In this document: one piece after another, positions 8,131-17,110 of the stretch | Layout of the letters: each line of letters begins with the position of its first letter | Position numbering within the stretch: position 1 is the stretch's first letter | Assembly (NCBI GenBank): GCA_001281695.1 | Contig: LJIE01000001.1 | Location: forward strand, 750,107 to 814,106 | Origin: a bacterium 336/3 | GTDB taxonomy: Bacteria > Bacteroidota > Bacteroidia > Cytophagales > Thermonemataceae | DNA length: 64,000 nucleotides | Direction: 5' to 3' | The notes under the pieces: generated by a model | Databases searched by the model: none | Seen by the model: only the letters and a program-made list of their open reading frames with translations | What the model was told of the DNA's origin: nothing | Program-made: the position numbers and the translations under genes

Positions 8131-8671
8131 ATATCCATTCTTTCTGAATCAATTCATCTATTTTTTCGGGTGTCAGGTTTTCATAATATTTATAAATTCC
8201 ATCTTCCGATTTGAGTTTTACTTGTAAACAAGGAGCACCACCACAAGCAGCCAAACACTCTACAGCTTTAATAGTAAATCGGCCGTCAGCAGAAACTTCG
8301 TTGAGTTCTACACCAAGCTTTTTCTTAAGATACTCAAATACTTCATCTGCTCCACAAATCATACAAGGCCCTGTACGGCAAACTTCCAATACATATTTTC
8401 CAACGGGCTCTAAATGAAACATTGTATAAAATGATGCAACTTCATATACTTCAATAGGTTTGATATCGAGTATTTGAGCTACATAATCCATCACATTTAC
8501 ACTCATCCATCCAAACTCTGTTTGAGCAATGTGTAAAATAGGTAATATTGCGGATTTTTGCTTTCCTTCTGGATAACGGCTTATAATCTCTTTAATTTCC
8601 TTCATTCTCTCATCAGAAAATTGTGGGTTCTGATGGTATTGTCTGTCTTTATTGGCATGAAAAGCACCCAT
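8129..8671 (-). CDS. nuoE: NADH-quinone oxidoreductase subunit E (24 kDa, 2Fe-2S)
   Basis: A 180-residue NuoE/thioredoxin-like ferredoxin. The N-terminal helical part ('YPEGKQKSAILPILHIAQ', 'ASFYTMF') is followed by the [2Fe-2S] ligand set: 'CRTGPCMICGA' near residue 98 and 'ECLAACGGAPC' near 139. It is part of the NADH-oxidising arm of complex I, with NuoF and NuoG, and carries the off-pathway N1a cluster. Family length is normal (150-185). No other nuo gene is in the window. The genes on either side are unrelated and both gaps contain terminators or promoters, so nuoE appears detached from nuoF here. Confidence 0.9.
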   Translation of the reverse strand: MGAFHANKDRQYHQNPQFSDERMKEIKEIISRYPEGKQKSAILPILHIAQTEFGWMSVNVMDYVAQILDIKPIEVYEVASFYTMFHLEPVGKYVLEVCRTGPCMICGADEVFEYLKKKLGVELNEVSADGRFTIKAVECLAACGGAPCLQVKLKSEDGIYKYYENLTPEKIDELIQKEWI

Positions 8672-8794
8672 ACGTCAAAATTAGAATTTAATGTTCAAAT
8701 TGATAAATTTGAAATACCTATGAATTGTTCCAAATTTATAGTAATATTTTCTAAAAAGTAAAAAATTAGATTAGAAAAATCTGATTATTGAGAA

Positions 8795-8820
8795 AAACCT
8801 GTTAGAAGTCTAACAGGTTT
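8795..8820 (-). terminator. terminator of the DUF4175/RsbW-like operon
   Basis: AAACCTGTTAGA and TCTAACAGGTTT form a 12-base inverted repeat with a tiny loop. On the minus strand the repeat is followed by a T-rich stretch. It overlaps the stop codon (8819-8821) of the RsbW-like gene. Confidence 0.85.
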
Positions 8821-9220
8821 AATTTATATAAAATATCATTTCGACCTCTCTACCACTGTCTTTGAAGTGGACTTCATCAGCAAGATGTTTGATTAGGAAT
8901 ACGCCTCTTCCTCCAATTTTATCCAAATTCTCAGGCGATACTGGGTCTGGAATATGATGGAAGTCAAAGCCTACACCCTCATCTTTTACTGTGAAACGAA
9001 CAGCATCATCCATCAATTGTAATGATAACACCACATTTTTAGATGGATTGCATTTATTTCCATGCTGAATAGCGTTGTTCACAGCTTCAGTGATAGCTAT
9101 TAGAATATTGCCATAAATATCATCATCTATGTTGTATTGCTCTTTCACATTGTCTATAAAACTTTCAACAATACGAATGTTTTCTGGCAGAGAAGGTATC
9201 TGCAAGCTAATGGACTCCAT
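8819..9220 (-). CDS. RsbW-like anti-sigma/serine kinase ATPase (HATPase_c_2)
   Basis: A 133-residue stand-alone GHKL ATPase starting at the ATG at 9218-9220; an upstream in-frame TTG at 9262 overlaps DUF4175 and is less likely. It has the N box 'EAVNNAIQHGN', the G1 box 'DEGVGFD' and the G2 box 'GGRGVFLIKHLADEV', as in RsbW/SpoIIAB serine kinases that hold sigma factors or phosphorylate STAS antagonists. No STAS partner or sigma gene is adjacent, so its partner is elsewhere. SpoIIE-type phosphatases at 30541 and 59904 are possible opponents in a partner-switching circuit. It lies 22 bases after DUF4175 and ends at a strong terminator. Confidence 0.88.
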   Translation of the reverse strand: MESISLQIPSLPENIRIVESFIDNVKEQYNIDDDIYGNILIAITEAVNNAIQHGNKCNPSKNVVLSLQLMDDAVRFTVKDEGVGFDFHHIPDPVSPENLDKIGGRGVFLIKHLADEVHFKDSGREVEMIFYIN

Positions 9221-9242
9221 TTTATTTGCGATATGTGTTGGT

Positions 9243-12200
9243 TTATTTTCCAATTTTCTCAAAGTATTTATCTATTTCTTTTTTGTAATAGGGATTGAGT
9301 GCAGGTGAAACTGTACGTAATATCTCTATTGATTTTTCTTTGGTTTTTGTATAAGGTTGAAGATTCTTAGGAATAGTTTTTTCTTTCACTTTTCCTGTTT
9401 CTCCTTTCCTCTTTTCTTCTTCACCTCTTTCTCTTTGAGCTTTCTCGTATTCTAAAAGTCTCGTTTCTATCTCTTGTTGACGTTTGATAAGTTGGTCTGT
9501 GAGACGTTTATTAATTAAATCTTCCTCATTTTTTTCCATTTGCTTAATCATATCACTCAACTGTTGCCCCATGTTTTCACCATTCTTATCCATCTGATTC
9601 CCTTTCTTGAGTTCTTCCATCTTCCGACGAAGAGCTTCTTGCTTTGCTGCCAATTTAGCTAATTCTTCAGAAAGTTGTTTACCCGATTTACCACTTTTTT
9701 TCAAATCTTGTATCTTTTGTCCCAATTCTTTTTGCAATTCGCCTAAACTTTGTCCTTTTTGCTTCCCTTTTTTCTTTCCACTGGACTGTCCTTGTGCGTT
9801 CATTTGATTTTGCATTTGTTGCATAGAGTTATTAAGCATCAAAGCAAGATTATTCATAGAGGTCATAGCAGATTGCTGTTTACCAGCAGCAACACCCAAT
9901 TTACGTTCCTTAATACCTTTAGAACTCTCTTCCATAGCTTTTTGCATGTCACTTAATTCACGTGTTACATACGATTCTATTTGAGGTGTTCTTTTGGCAA
10001 GAGCAGTTAAACTATCTTCTATAATTTTTGCATCATCTCTTAATTTTAACTGCTTTTGAGCTAAGTCTATAAAACGAGGGTCAGAAACATTCACATTTTT
10101 AAATTCTTTCATCAACTCTTCTTGTCCAAATGAAAGCTTTACCAAATTATCTAAAATATTTCTCAGATTATCCAAATCTTCTTCTTTACTCTCTTGTTCC
10201 ATCTCTTCTTGCATTTGTTGCATTTGTTGTTGCATTTCCTGCATTTTTTGAGCTGCTTTTTTCTGAGATTGAGAAGCTTTTTTGTTCTCTTTACTTTTGA
10301 GTTGTTCTGAACTGTTTTCCTGCTCTTTATCTACTTCTTTTTCTTGCTGTTCCATATTCATTTCAGGATTTTTATCTTCCAACTCCTGATTCATCTTCTC
10401 CATTTTATCCATTTCTTTTTTGATGTCCTCAAACTTTTCATTGAGCTTTTCTTGTTGTTTTTGAAGCTCTTGTTGTTTGGCATCATCTTTTTTATTGCTT
10501 TTGTCAGTTTCTTCAGAAAGTTTCTTTTGCTCTTCAGCCAATTTCTCTAAATTATTCTTAATATCCTCAAATTTTTGCTCATACTGCATTTGTTTGTACA
10601 GTTCTAAGGCTCTATCAAGCTCTTTCTCAAGATTTTCTTCTTTATTGAGGAGTTTATCTAAATTTTCTTGAAGTTTTGGGTCATTGCGTTGTTGTTCAAG
10701 CAATTTCTCAAGCTCTTCATAGAGTTTTTTAGTTTCTTCATCCATCAATTTATCCATGAGCTTTTGAAGTTGCTCCATTTTTTCTTTTAATTCCTCATTT
10801 TTAGGGTCTTCAAACAACTCTTTCTTCTCCTCATTCATTTTATTCATTTCTTGAAGTTGCTTGATGTCTTGCTCCAAATCTTGCTTTTTCTGCAAAATAT
10901 CTTGAATCTGTTTGCGGTCGTTGTAATCTAAATTTTTCTTTGTTTTTATTTTTGTATCAAGGTCTTTGATTTCATTTTTTAATTCTTTGGCTTTCTGCAA
11001 AGTTTTATCCAATTGAGAAGTTGTTTTTTGGGCATTTTTATCTATTTCATCTCTCAGTTCTGTTTCATTGGGTAATTTGAATTGATATACTTGAGTCTTA
11101 GCACTTTTAGCACCATTTACACCATCATTGTCCCAAACCTGAGAAAAGTACTCTACTTGCTCACTTGGCTTTAGATTCAAAGATTTCAAATCCATTTCGT
11201 AGTAGAAATTTTGAGCCACAGAGCCTCCTTGTATGCCAATAGGCATAGACTTGTACTCTGTTTTGGGTTTACCATCAGCTCCCAAAATTCTGTAAAAGAA
11301 TTTTAACTGAGAAAGTCCATAATCATCACTAATGCTACCACCTACACTTACATAGCTATAAAGAGCTGTGTCTTTGTAAGTTTCCATGCCAATTTTAGGG
11401 TATTGGTCAGGGATTACATTGATATAATAAGTAATGTTTTCTTTGTTTTCACTGTGCTCATTTTTTAAACGAACAGTATAATTTTGTGAAGCTCTGAGTT
11501 GTTTGCTATACAAAAATGATTTATTACTTTCTTTTTCAGCTTTGGCAAGCGTTTTATCTTGTTCAAAAGAAATAAACAAGCTATCAGTTTTTCCTACATT
11601 AAATTGCCATTCAACTTGCGTTCCTTCAGGAACAACCAAATTACCAATATTTTTAAGACTTTCAGGTGTTTTACCAAGATAAGCAGGATAAATCAGATTG
11701 GCACTAAAACTCAAAAGACTTGGACGTTCTAACAGTTCTATTTCGTAGGTATTGGAATTGAAACCTGCTGCTTCAAAACTAAACTTTTCAGACTTTTGTA
11801 ATTTTTGGAAATTATAAAAATAGCCATTGGCATCTTGTTGCATTTTTATTTTTCCTTCGGATGTTATCAAATAAACTTCTTTGGGTAAAGTGTTGCCATT
11901 CAATTTTAAATCTATTCTTAAATCTTCACCTTTAAAGGCTTTTAATTTAGAATTTTGAAGTTCAAACTGAAAAGGTGCTTCATCGGCAAAGGTATCACCA
12001 TATCGGATAATTCTTTTGGTGGGTTCTGTGAAAAACTTCATCCCATCAATCATAAAACCTATAAAAGCAAGAAACAGAAGCAATAAGAAATAACGAATGT
12101 ACTTTCTATTTTCAGAAATATCAATGGCATCAGGAAAGTGAAAAACACTCAATTCTTTACTTTTTTGTTCAATACCAGCCAATAACAAATCGTTTTTTTG

Positions 12201-12545
12201 CTCAATTTTTTTTAATTGAAGCGTATTGAGTAATTTATCATTAATATTTGAAAAGTAATTGCCAATGTGTGATGCTGCCTGCTCATCTGAAATTTGCTTG
12301 GAAACTCTGAGCATTTTGAGTAAAGGAATGATTACCCAATAAGTCATGGAAAATATAGCACTAGCGATAAAGCTAAATAATAAAAATCCTCTGATAGAAG
12401 AGTTAAATCTGCCAAAATGCTCAACTGTACTAAATAGCAAATAAATAGCAATTGTAAGGGCAAATACAATTAAAGAGCCTTTTACAAATAAATTGAAGTA
12501 ATATTTTCGCTTATAACGAGCGATATTTTCATTTAATGTTTCCAT
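9243..12545 (-). CDS. DUF4175 family membrane/coiled-coil protein
   Basis: A very long protein (1100 residues). Two hydrophobic segments near residues 16-40 and 50-75, and a third near 150-170, anchor it in the membrane. A beta-rich region (about 180-480) follows, then an extraordinary low-complexity coiled coil dominated by K, E, Q, L, N and M (about 490-1060), with strings such as 'KMQEMQQQMQQMQEEM'. The basic C-terminus reads 'PYTKTKEKSIEILRTVSPALNPYYKKEI'. This is the DUF4175 architecture seen in Bacteroidota and alphaproteobacteria, whose function is unknown. It shares an operon with the RsbW-like ATPase. The charged repeats are compositional, not a DNA tandem repeat. Confidence 0.85.
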   Translation of the reverse strand: METLNENIARYKRKYYFNLFVKGSLIVFALTIAIYLLFSTVEHFGRFNSSIRGFLLFSFIASAIFSMTYWVIIPLLKMLRVSKQISDEQAASHIGNYFSNINDKLLNTLQLKKIEQKNDLLLAGIEQKSKELSVFHFPDAIDISENRKYIRYFLLLLFLAFIGFMIDGMKFFTEPTKRIIRYGDTFADEAPFQFELQNSKLKAFKGEDLRIDLKLNGNTLPKEVYLITSEGKIKMQQDANGYFYNFQKLQKSEKFSFEAAGFNSNTYEIELLERPSLLSFSANLIYPAYLGKTPESLKNIGNLVVPEGTQVEWQFNVGKTDSLFISFEQDKTLAKAEKESNKSFLYSKQLRASQNYTVRLKNEHSENKENITYYINVIPDQYPKIGMETYKDTALYSYVSVGGSISDDYGLSQLKFFYRILGADGKPKTEYKSMPIGIQGGSVAQNFYYEMDLKSLNLKPSEQVEYFSQVWDNDGVNGAKSAKTQVYQFKLPNETELRDEIDKNAQKTTSQLDKTLQKAKELKNEIKDLDTKIKTKKNLDYNDRKQIQDILQKKQDLEQDIKQLQEMNKMNEEKKELFEDPKNEELKEKMEQLQKLMDKLMDEETKKLYEELEKLLEQQRNDPKLQENLDKLLNKEENLEKELDRALELYKQMQYEQKFEDIKNNLEKLAEEQKKLSEETDKSNKKDDAKQQELQKQQEKLNEKFEDIKKEMDKMEKMNQELEDKNPEMNMEQQEKEVDKEQENSSEQLKSKENKKASQSQKKAAQKMQEMQQQMQQMQEEMEQESKEEDLDNLRNILDNLVKLSFGQEELMKEFKNVNVSDPRFIDLAQKQLKLRDDAKIIEDSLTALAKRTPQIESYVTRELSDMQKAMEESSKGIKERKLGVAAGKQQSAMTSMNNLALMLNNSMQQMQNQMNAQGQSSGKKKGKQKGQSLGELQKELGQKIQDLKKSGKSGKQLSEELAKLAAKQEALRRKMEELKKGNQMDKNGENMGQQLSDMIKQMEKNEEDLINKRLTDQLIKRQQEIETRLLEYEKAQRERGEEEKRKGETGKVKEKTIPKNLQPYTKTKEKSIEILRTVSPALNPYYKKEIDKYFEKIGK

Positions 12546-12616
12546 AGCTTTACTAATTTATCAAAATACCACAAAATTCGTACAAAAGCTATTTGTATAA
12601 AGGCTTATTTGTGTAT

Positions 12617-14341
12617 TTATTTACTAAAATAAGTTTTGCTAAAATCCCAATACTGCATAGGGTTATTAGGGCAATCTTTTACGTTAGGTTTGATAATTCT
12701 ATATACTTCATCATACCAAAGCACAAGAACAGCCGCTTCATCCATCAAAACTTGTTCAGCTTTACTAAAATACTCATAAGCTTCATCTACTGTATTGGCT
12801 TGTAAACCTTTCTCGTAGTACTCATCATATCTAACGTTTTTGAAACGTGGCATATTAGGATAAGACTTATCTTTTTCTGATGCGGGTACATTTTTGCCCC
12901 AAAATAACCACAAAAAGTTTTCAGGACTTGGATAATCAGCATAATATGCCATACGCATAAACTCAAAATCTCCAGTCAAACCTCTATCAATCAATTGAGC
13001 TACAGGTTGTTGATTAATTGAAACATCTATATTCAGATTTTCTTTTAGTTGGCGAATAACAGCCTGAGCCACATTGATATGTCTTTCTCCTTCAGGTGAA
13101 ATATGCAATTGTATTGAAGGCAAACCTTTTCCTGCTTCAAAACCTGCTTTTTTCAAATAGTACAAAGCTGAATCAACATTATATTCATAACCTCTGATGC
13201 GAGCAATATCATATTTATTGAAAACGGGAGGAGTAATGCCATGGTCGCCAGCAGCTTCACCTTCTCCATTGAGAACGGCATCCAAAATTTCTTGACGATT
13301 GATAGCAAATGAAAAGGCTTTTCTTAAATCTTTATTTTTGAATAAACCTCTCTGTGTCATAAAATTAAGGTATTGAGTAGTCATTTCAGGAGAACGTTCC
13401 AACTCAAATTTTTTATTCAAACTATCTTGTTTAGCTCTATTGAAAATCTCAATGATATCTTCTGAAGGCAAACGTACAACCATATCCAAACCACCTTTCT
13501 CAAATTCTAAAAGTTCAGTTTTTTTATCTTTGATAAATGAAATTTTTACAGCATCTAAAAGTGGTAATTGATTTCCTTTATCATCTTTTTTGTAATAATT
13601 GGGGTTACGTTTTAAAAGAATAGTTGTTCCTTCATCTACTTTTGCCAAATAAAAAGGACCTGTACCTACAGCTTTGATACGCATATCTTCACCATATTTA
13701 TCTATTGCTTCTTTAGGATAAATAAAAGCAAAAGGGCGAGCTAAGTTGCTGGTAAATAAAGCATAAGGTTTCGTTAATTCCAATTGAATGGTATGAGAAT
13801 CAATCACTTTGATACCATCTATTTCTTTAGAAGGTTTCTTCCCATCAGCTGAAGCAGCATAATGTTCATCAGCTCCTTTAAGCAACCCTTGAAAAATCGT
13901 AAATCCTTGATTGATTTTATTTTGCGTACAAACCTGTGTGAAACAGAACTTTACGTCTTCGGCTGTAACCTCTCTACCTTTTCCACCATCAAAACAATCT
14001 GCATCATGGAAGCGAACGCCTTTTCTGAGTTTGATTGTATAAATGGTTTTGGTTTCATCCAATGTATAGCTTTCTGCCAAACCTTCAGTTGGCATTAAGT
14101 CTTGAGGGTTAAATTTGAAAAGTCCTTCATAAATTTGAGTGGATACTCTATAAGAGTAAACATCAATGATATTTAATGGATAAAGACTCTTGATGTACTC
14201 ATTCTGATTGACTTTGAGAACACCTCCATATTTTTTGCCTCCTTTGGCTTCTTTGAGCGATTCTGAGCCTGTTTTATCTGTTCCACTACCACAAGATGTG
14301 ATGGTTGCAATAGCTATCAAAAAAACAGCAATCTTTTTCAT
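12617..14341 (-). CDS. ABC transporter substrate-binding lipoprotein (peptide/nickel type, SBP_bac_5)
   Basis: About 574 residues from the ATG at 14341; an ATG three codons upstream is also open. The N-terminus is a lipoprotein signal with lipobox 'TITSC'. The body follows the OppA/DppA pattern: 'YEGLFKFNPQDLMPTEGLAESY', 'YTIKLRKGVRFHDADCF' and 'AVGTGPFYLAK'. It ends in the usual 'AAVLVLWYDEVYRI' region. The family captures oligopeptides, dipeptides or nickel for an ABC importer. No permease or ATPase gene is nearby, so it is an orphan binding protein here. It is monocistronic and 71 bases upstream of DUF4175. Ligand unknown. Confidence 0.9.
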   Translation of the reverse strand: MKKIAVFLIAIATITSCGSGTDKTGSESLKEAKGGKKYGGVLKVNQNEYIKSLYPLNIIDVYSYRVSTQIYEGLFKFNPQDLMPTEGLAESYTLDETKTIYTIKLRKGVRFHDADCFDGGKGREVTAEDVKFCFTQVCTQNKINQGFTIFQGLLKGADEHYAASADGKKPSKEIDGIKVIDSHTIQLELTKPYALFTSNLARPFAFIYPKEAIDKYGEDMRIKAVGTGPFYLAKVDEGTTILLKRNPNYYKKDDKGNQLPLLDAVKISFIKDKKTELLEFEKGGLDMVVRLPSEDIIEIFNRAKQDSLNKKFELERSPEMTTQYLNFMTQRGLFKNKDLRKAFSFAINRQEILDAVLNGEGEAAGDHGITPPVFNKYDIARIRGYEYNVDSALYYLKKAGFEAGKGLPSIQLHISPEGERHINVAQAVIRQLKENLNIDVSINQQPVAQLIDRGLTGDFEFMRMAYYADYPSPENFLWLFWGKNVPASEKDKSYPNMPRFKNVRYDEYYEKGLQANTVDEAYEYFSKAEQVLMDEAAVLVLWYDEVYRIIKPNVKDCPNNPMQYWDFSKTYFSK

Positions 14342-14473
14342 TGGAATCATTATTTTGAGATAATTTTGAAAAGACTTAGAGTTTTTAAAAGTACAAAAAA
14401 TTTAGAAAAAAACATTTTTATTTAAAAAAAAAAACAAAATGATTATTAAATAAATTGATTTATAAGTTTTTAA

Positions 14474-16180
14474 TTAATTAAAAAGACTTTGAAAACGAGA
14501 TGATTTTTTGAAATTATGAAATTCTAAGTCATTTTTCACCTTATTTTTCCACTCAGGTATTTGTATGATTTTCCCCAAAGCTTCAATACACTTCTCTTCA
14601 TTGCCTTTTCTAGCTTCAATAATTGCCACACAGTAATTAACGAGTTGCTTATCATAGTTGTTTTCAATAAGGGTATTAAAAATTCCCTCAGCTTTGTCAT
14701 ACTCATGTATAAGTAAGTATGCTAAAGCCTTGTTAAACAATATGTTATTGTGGTTTCCTGCTTCAGAGAAGTACTTAATCGACTCTTTATATTTTTTATC
14801 TCGATAACTTTTTGCTTTTTTAGCCAAATCAAGTCCTTTTAAAGCATATAGACCTTCATGCTTCAATTGCATTTTAATAGCTTTATTTAAGGATTCTTCA
14901 GCTTTTTGAGACTGCTTTGTTAGAGTATAAAGTAAAACTTCCTGATAAAAAGTTTCTGCTCTTGCATCTATTTGATTTGCAATAACAGTATGATAAAGAG
15001 CTAATTGAAATAATTTGTTTTGTTTTTCTGAATTCAATTCTTTTTGAGCCAATTCAAACTGTATTTTACCTAGATTATGATGAGATACAGAACTGTTATT
15101 GATTTTGATATTTTGCTCATAAAAATGGATTTGTTCTTCAAGCGTAGATTGTTTAATAGAACTATTTTTATCTCTTAACTGAATTCTTGCATATCTCAAC
15201 TTAGGATATACCTTTTTTCTGATTTCTTGATAAAAAGGATAATTGCTTAATTTTGCGTCTAAAGAATCTAATTTTGTGTTTTGTATGATGTTAAAAATAG
15301 TTTCTGTGTCTGTAGAGGCTAAATTACTTTCTTGTACAAGTTCTTGAAAATGGGTTTTTAAATTGGAAATCTGCTGTTTTATTTGAGGAAAAGGAAGCTT
15401 GTGATTTTTTGCTAACTCTGCCAAATGCTTTTTGAGTGCTTCTGCTCTGTTATTAGCCAAAACCTGATTGTTTTTTTCTGAACCTTCTAACGAAAAAGCT
15501 GATTCTATGAGCAAAGGCTCTTGATTTTTGATGATTTTCAAAAAAAACTCCTCATAATTATTTAATTGTTCTTTTTGTAACACTGCATCACTTTGTTCAA
15601 AAAAGAAATTGATGGTGTAATCTTTGAAATTAAAAGCTTCATTTTTAGGGATTTCTAAAAATACACTCTCTTGCCAAACATCCTTAAATAACATAGATGT
15701 TTGTATAATCCCTTTATTGATAAAGAAATAAGGTGTTTCAAATTTCTTTTTCCCTTTGATTTGGGTGGTTTTTACAACAATATCACCATTACTTTTATTA
15801 TGCTCATATAAAAAAGCAAAGTCTTGTTCTTTGAGAGGGGTTTTCTTTTTAGATAAGTAATTGTTGGCATTGAAAGTAATTGAACCTACTTCTGCTATAA
15901 AACTTTCTGTTCCTTTGGTGTTCTGAGCATTTGTAAAGAAAATTTTTGCTTCATATTGAGCATCTTTTTGTAGCATTTCAGTGGGCAACAAAAATTTAAT
16001 ATTGAAATGGACCTCTCCACCATGTACTTCCAAAGGAGAGGGATTTATTTCTATTTGTTGCTTTTTAGCAATTTTTTCAAATTGCTTTGAGCCATTACAA
16101 GCAAATAAAATTAGGGAAAATATTAAATAATAGAGGTTTGATAAAGTTTTTTGATTTTTTTTTATAAAAATTTTGTACAT
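14474..16180 (-). CDS. TPR lipoprotein with OmpA-like segment
   Basis: About 568 residues from the ATG at 16178-16180; the frame is open for 32 more codons upstream but without a sensible signal. The lipobox 'LFAC' follows a hydrophobic stretch. A beta-rich region (about 30-200) is followed by a weak OmpA_C-like segment: 'IESAFSLEGSE', then 'NNRAEALKKHLAE' near 235-265. The C-terminal half carries tetratricopeptide-like helices ('ALNKALAYLLIHEYDKAEGIF' type) to the end. It looks like an outer-membrane or periplasmic scaffold lipoprotein of the gliding/OmpA-TPR sort. I do not recognise a named family. Its start codon overlaps the divergent PspC-gene promoter. Confidence 0.7.
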   Translation of the reverse strand: MYKIFIKKNQKTLSNLYYLIFSLILFACNGSKQFEKIAKKQQIEINPSPLEVHGGEVHFNIKFLLPTEMLQKDAQYEAKIFFTNAQNTKGTESFIAEVGSITFNANNYLSKKKTPLKEQDFAFLYEHNKSNGDIVVKTTQIKGKKKFETPYFFINKGIIQTSMLFKDVWQESVFLEIPKNEAFNFKDYTINFFFEQSDAVLQKEQLNNYEEFFLKIIKNQEPLLIESAFSLEGSEKNNQVLANNRAEALKKHLAELAKNHKLPFPQIKQQISNLKTHFQELVQESNLASTDTETIFNIIQNTKLDSLDAKLSNYPFYQEIRKKVYPKLRYARIQLRDKNSSIKQSTLEEQIHFYEQNIKINNSSVSHHNLGKIQFELAQKELNSEKQNKLFQLALYHTVIANQIDARAETFYQEVLLYTLTKQSQKAEESLNKAIKMQLKHEGLYALKGLDLAKKAKSYRDKKYKESIKYFSEAGNHNNILFNKALAYLLIHEYDKAEGIFNTLIENNYDKQLVNYCVAIIEARKGNEEKCIEALGKIIQIPEWKNKVKNDLEFHNFKKSSRFQSLFN

Positions 16181-16183
16181 TTG
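16150..16183 (+). promoter_or_regulatory. consensus promoter for the PspC-like/def operon
   Basis: TTTG at 16150-16153, a 22-base spacer and TACATTTG at 16176-16183 match the Bacteroidota -33/-7 pattern very well. The predicted start near 16190 gives a leader of about 54 bases. The -7 box covers the start codon of the divergent TPR lipoprotein gene. Confidence 0.7.
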
Positions 16184-16243
16184 GGCATATATTTTGTTTT
16201 TTACAAAACTAAAAAAAACAGTTGGTTGAAGATATTTTTTAAG

Positions 16244-16465
16244 ATGGAAAAGTTTAAATCTTTTTTGGAGTTTCATGCATTTGGAGTTTGTACCCGTTTA
16301 GGAGAAAAAATGGGTATGGCAATCTCTAATATACGTCTGTTTTTTATTTACACAACTTTTCTGACCTTTGGTTCGCCCATTGTTATCTATTTGGCTCTGG
16401 CATTTATCATGAATATCAGACGTTATCTTAGAAGAGCCAACAACCCAAGTGTTTGGGATATTTAA
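16244..16465 (+). CDS. PspC domain protein
   Basis: A 73-residue protein from the ATG at 16244; the upstream open frame reads through the promoter and is not coding. It is essentially one PspC domain: 'FGVCTRLGEKMGMAISNIRL' followed by a hydrophobic stretch ending 'YLALAFIM', then a short basic tail. PspC-domain proteins are small inner-membrane proteins tied to envelope-stress responses (phage-shock) or acting as toxin-like regulators. No pspA/B is near. It is followed 53 bases later by def and probably shares its transcript. Confidence 0.78.
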   Translation: MEKFKSFLEFHAFGVCTRLGEKMGMAISNIRLFFIYTTFLTFGSPIVIYLALAFIMNIRRYLRRANNPSVWDI

Positions 16466-16518
16466 TAAATTTTAAAAGAGAGGACAAGTGATTTTGTTCC
16501 AGATAATTAATAATTGAT

Positions 16519-17088
16519 ATGATTTTACCTATTGTAGCCTACGGAGACCCTGTACTTAAACAAGTAGCTAAGGATATAGAAATTGGCACAGACTTAAAAA
16601 GTTTAATAGACGATATGTTTGAAACCATGTATGAAGCTCATGGTATAGGACTTGCTGCTCCCCAAATTGGAAAAGGTATTCGTTTGTTCATTGTAGATGG
16701 TACACAACTCGAAGAAGAAGAGGAACCTATACTAAAAACATTCAAAAAAGCGTTTATCAATCCAATGATTTTAGAGGAAAAAGGTAAACCTTGGACAATG
16801 GAAGAGGGTTGTTTGAGTATTCCAGGTATCAGAGAAAATGTAAGTAGAAAAGAAACACTTACTATTCGTTATTATGATATAGATTGGAAATTACAAGAAG
16901 AAACCTATGATGGAATGGCTGCAAGAATTATCCAACATGAATATGACCATATTGAAGGAAAATTATTTGTAGATTATCTTTCTCCACTAAAAAAACGATT
17001 ATTGAAAGGGAAACTTGCAAATATCAGTAAAGGAATTACAGATGCTGACTACAAAATGCGTTTTCCTTTGGCATCAAAAGCTAGGTAA
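16519..17088 (+). CDS. def: peptide deformylase
   Basis: A 189-residue metalloenzyme that removes the formyl group from the initiator methionine of nascent proteins. All three signature motifs are present: motif 1 'GIGLAAPQIG' (about 44-53), motif 2 'EEGCLSIPG' with the metal-ligand Cys (about 96-104), and motif 3 'QHEYDHIEGKLF' with the HExxH pair (about 138-149). The length is normal for Bacteroidota type 1 deformylases. No methionyl-tRNA formyltransferase is adjacent. The EEP gene starts 22 bases downstream and is likely cotranscribed. Confidence 0.96.
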   Translation: MILPIVAYGDPVLKQVAKDIEIGTDLKSLIDDMFETMYEAHGIGLAAPQIGKGIRLFIVDGTQLEEEEEPILKTFKKAFINPMILEEKGKPWTMEEGCLSIPGIRENVSRKETLTIRYYDIDWKLQEETYDGMAARIIQHEYDHIEGKLFVDYLSPLKKRLLKGKLANISKGITDADYKMRFPLASKAR

Positions 17089-17110
17089 TAACAAATAATT
17101 ATAGATTGTT

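Noticed and set aside
9221-9262. TTG start for the RsbW-like gene overlapping DUF4175
   Set aside because: The ATG at 9220 begins right before the conserved fold and avoids a non-ATG start.
9600-10900. Apparent repeats in DUF4175
   Set aside because: The repetition is from K/E/Q/M coiled-coil composition; no DNA unit of fixed length recurs.
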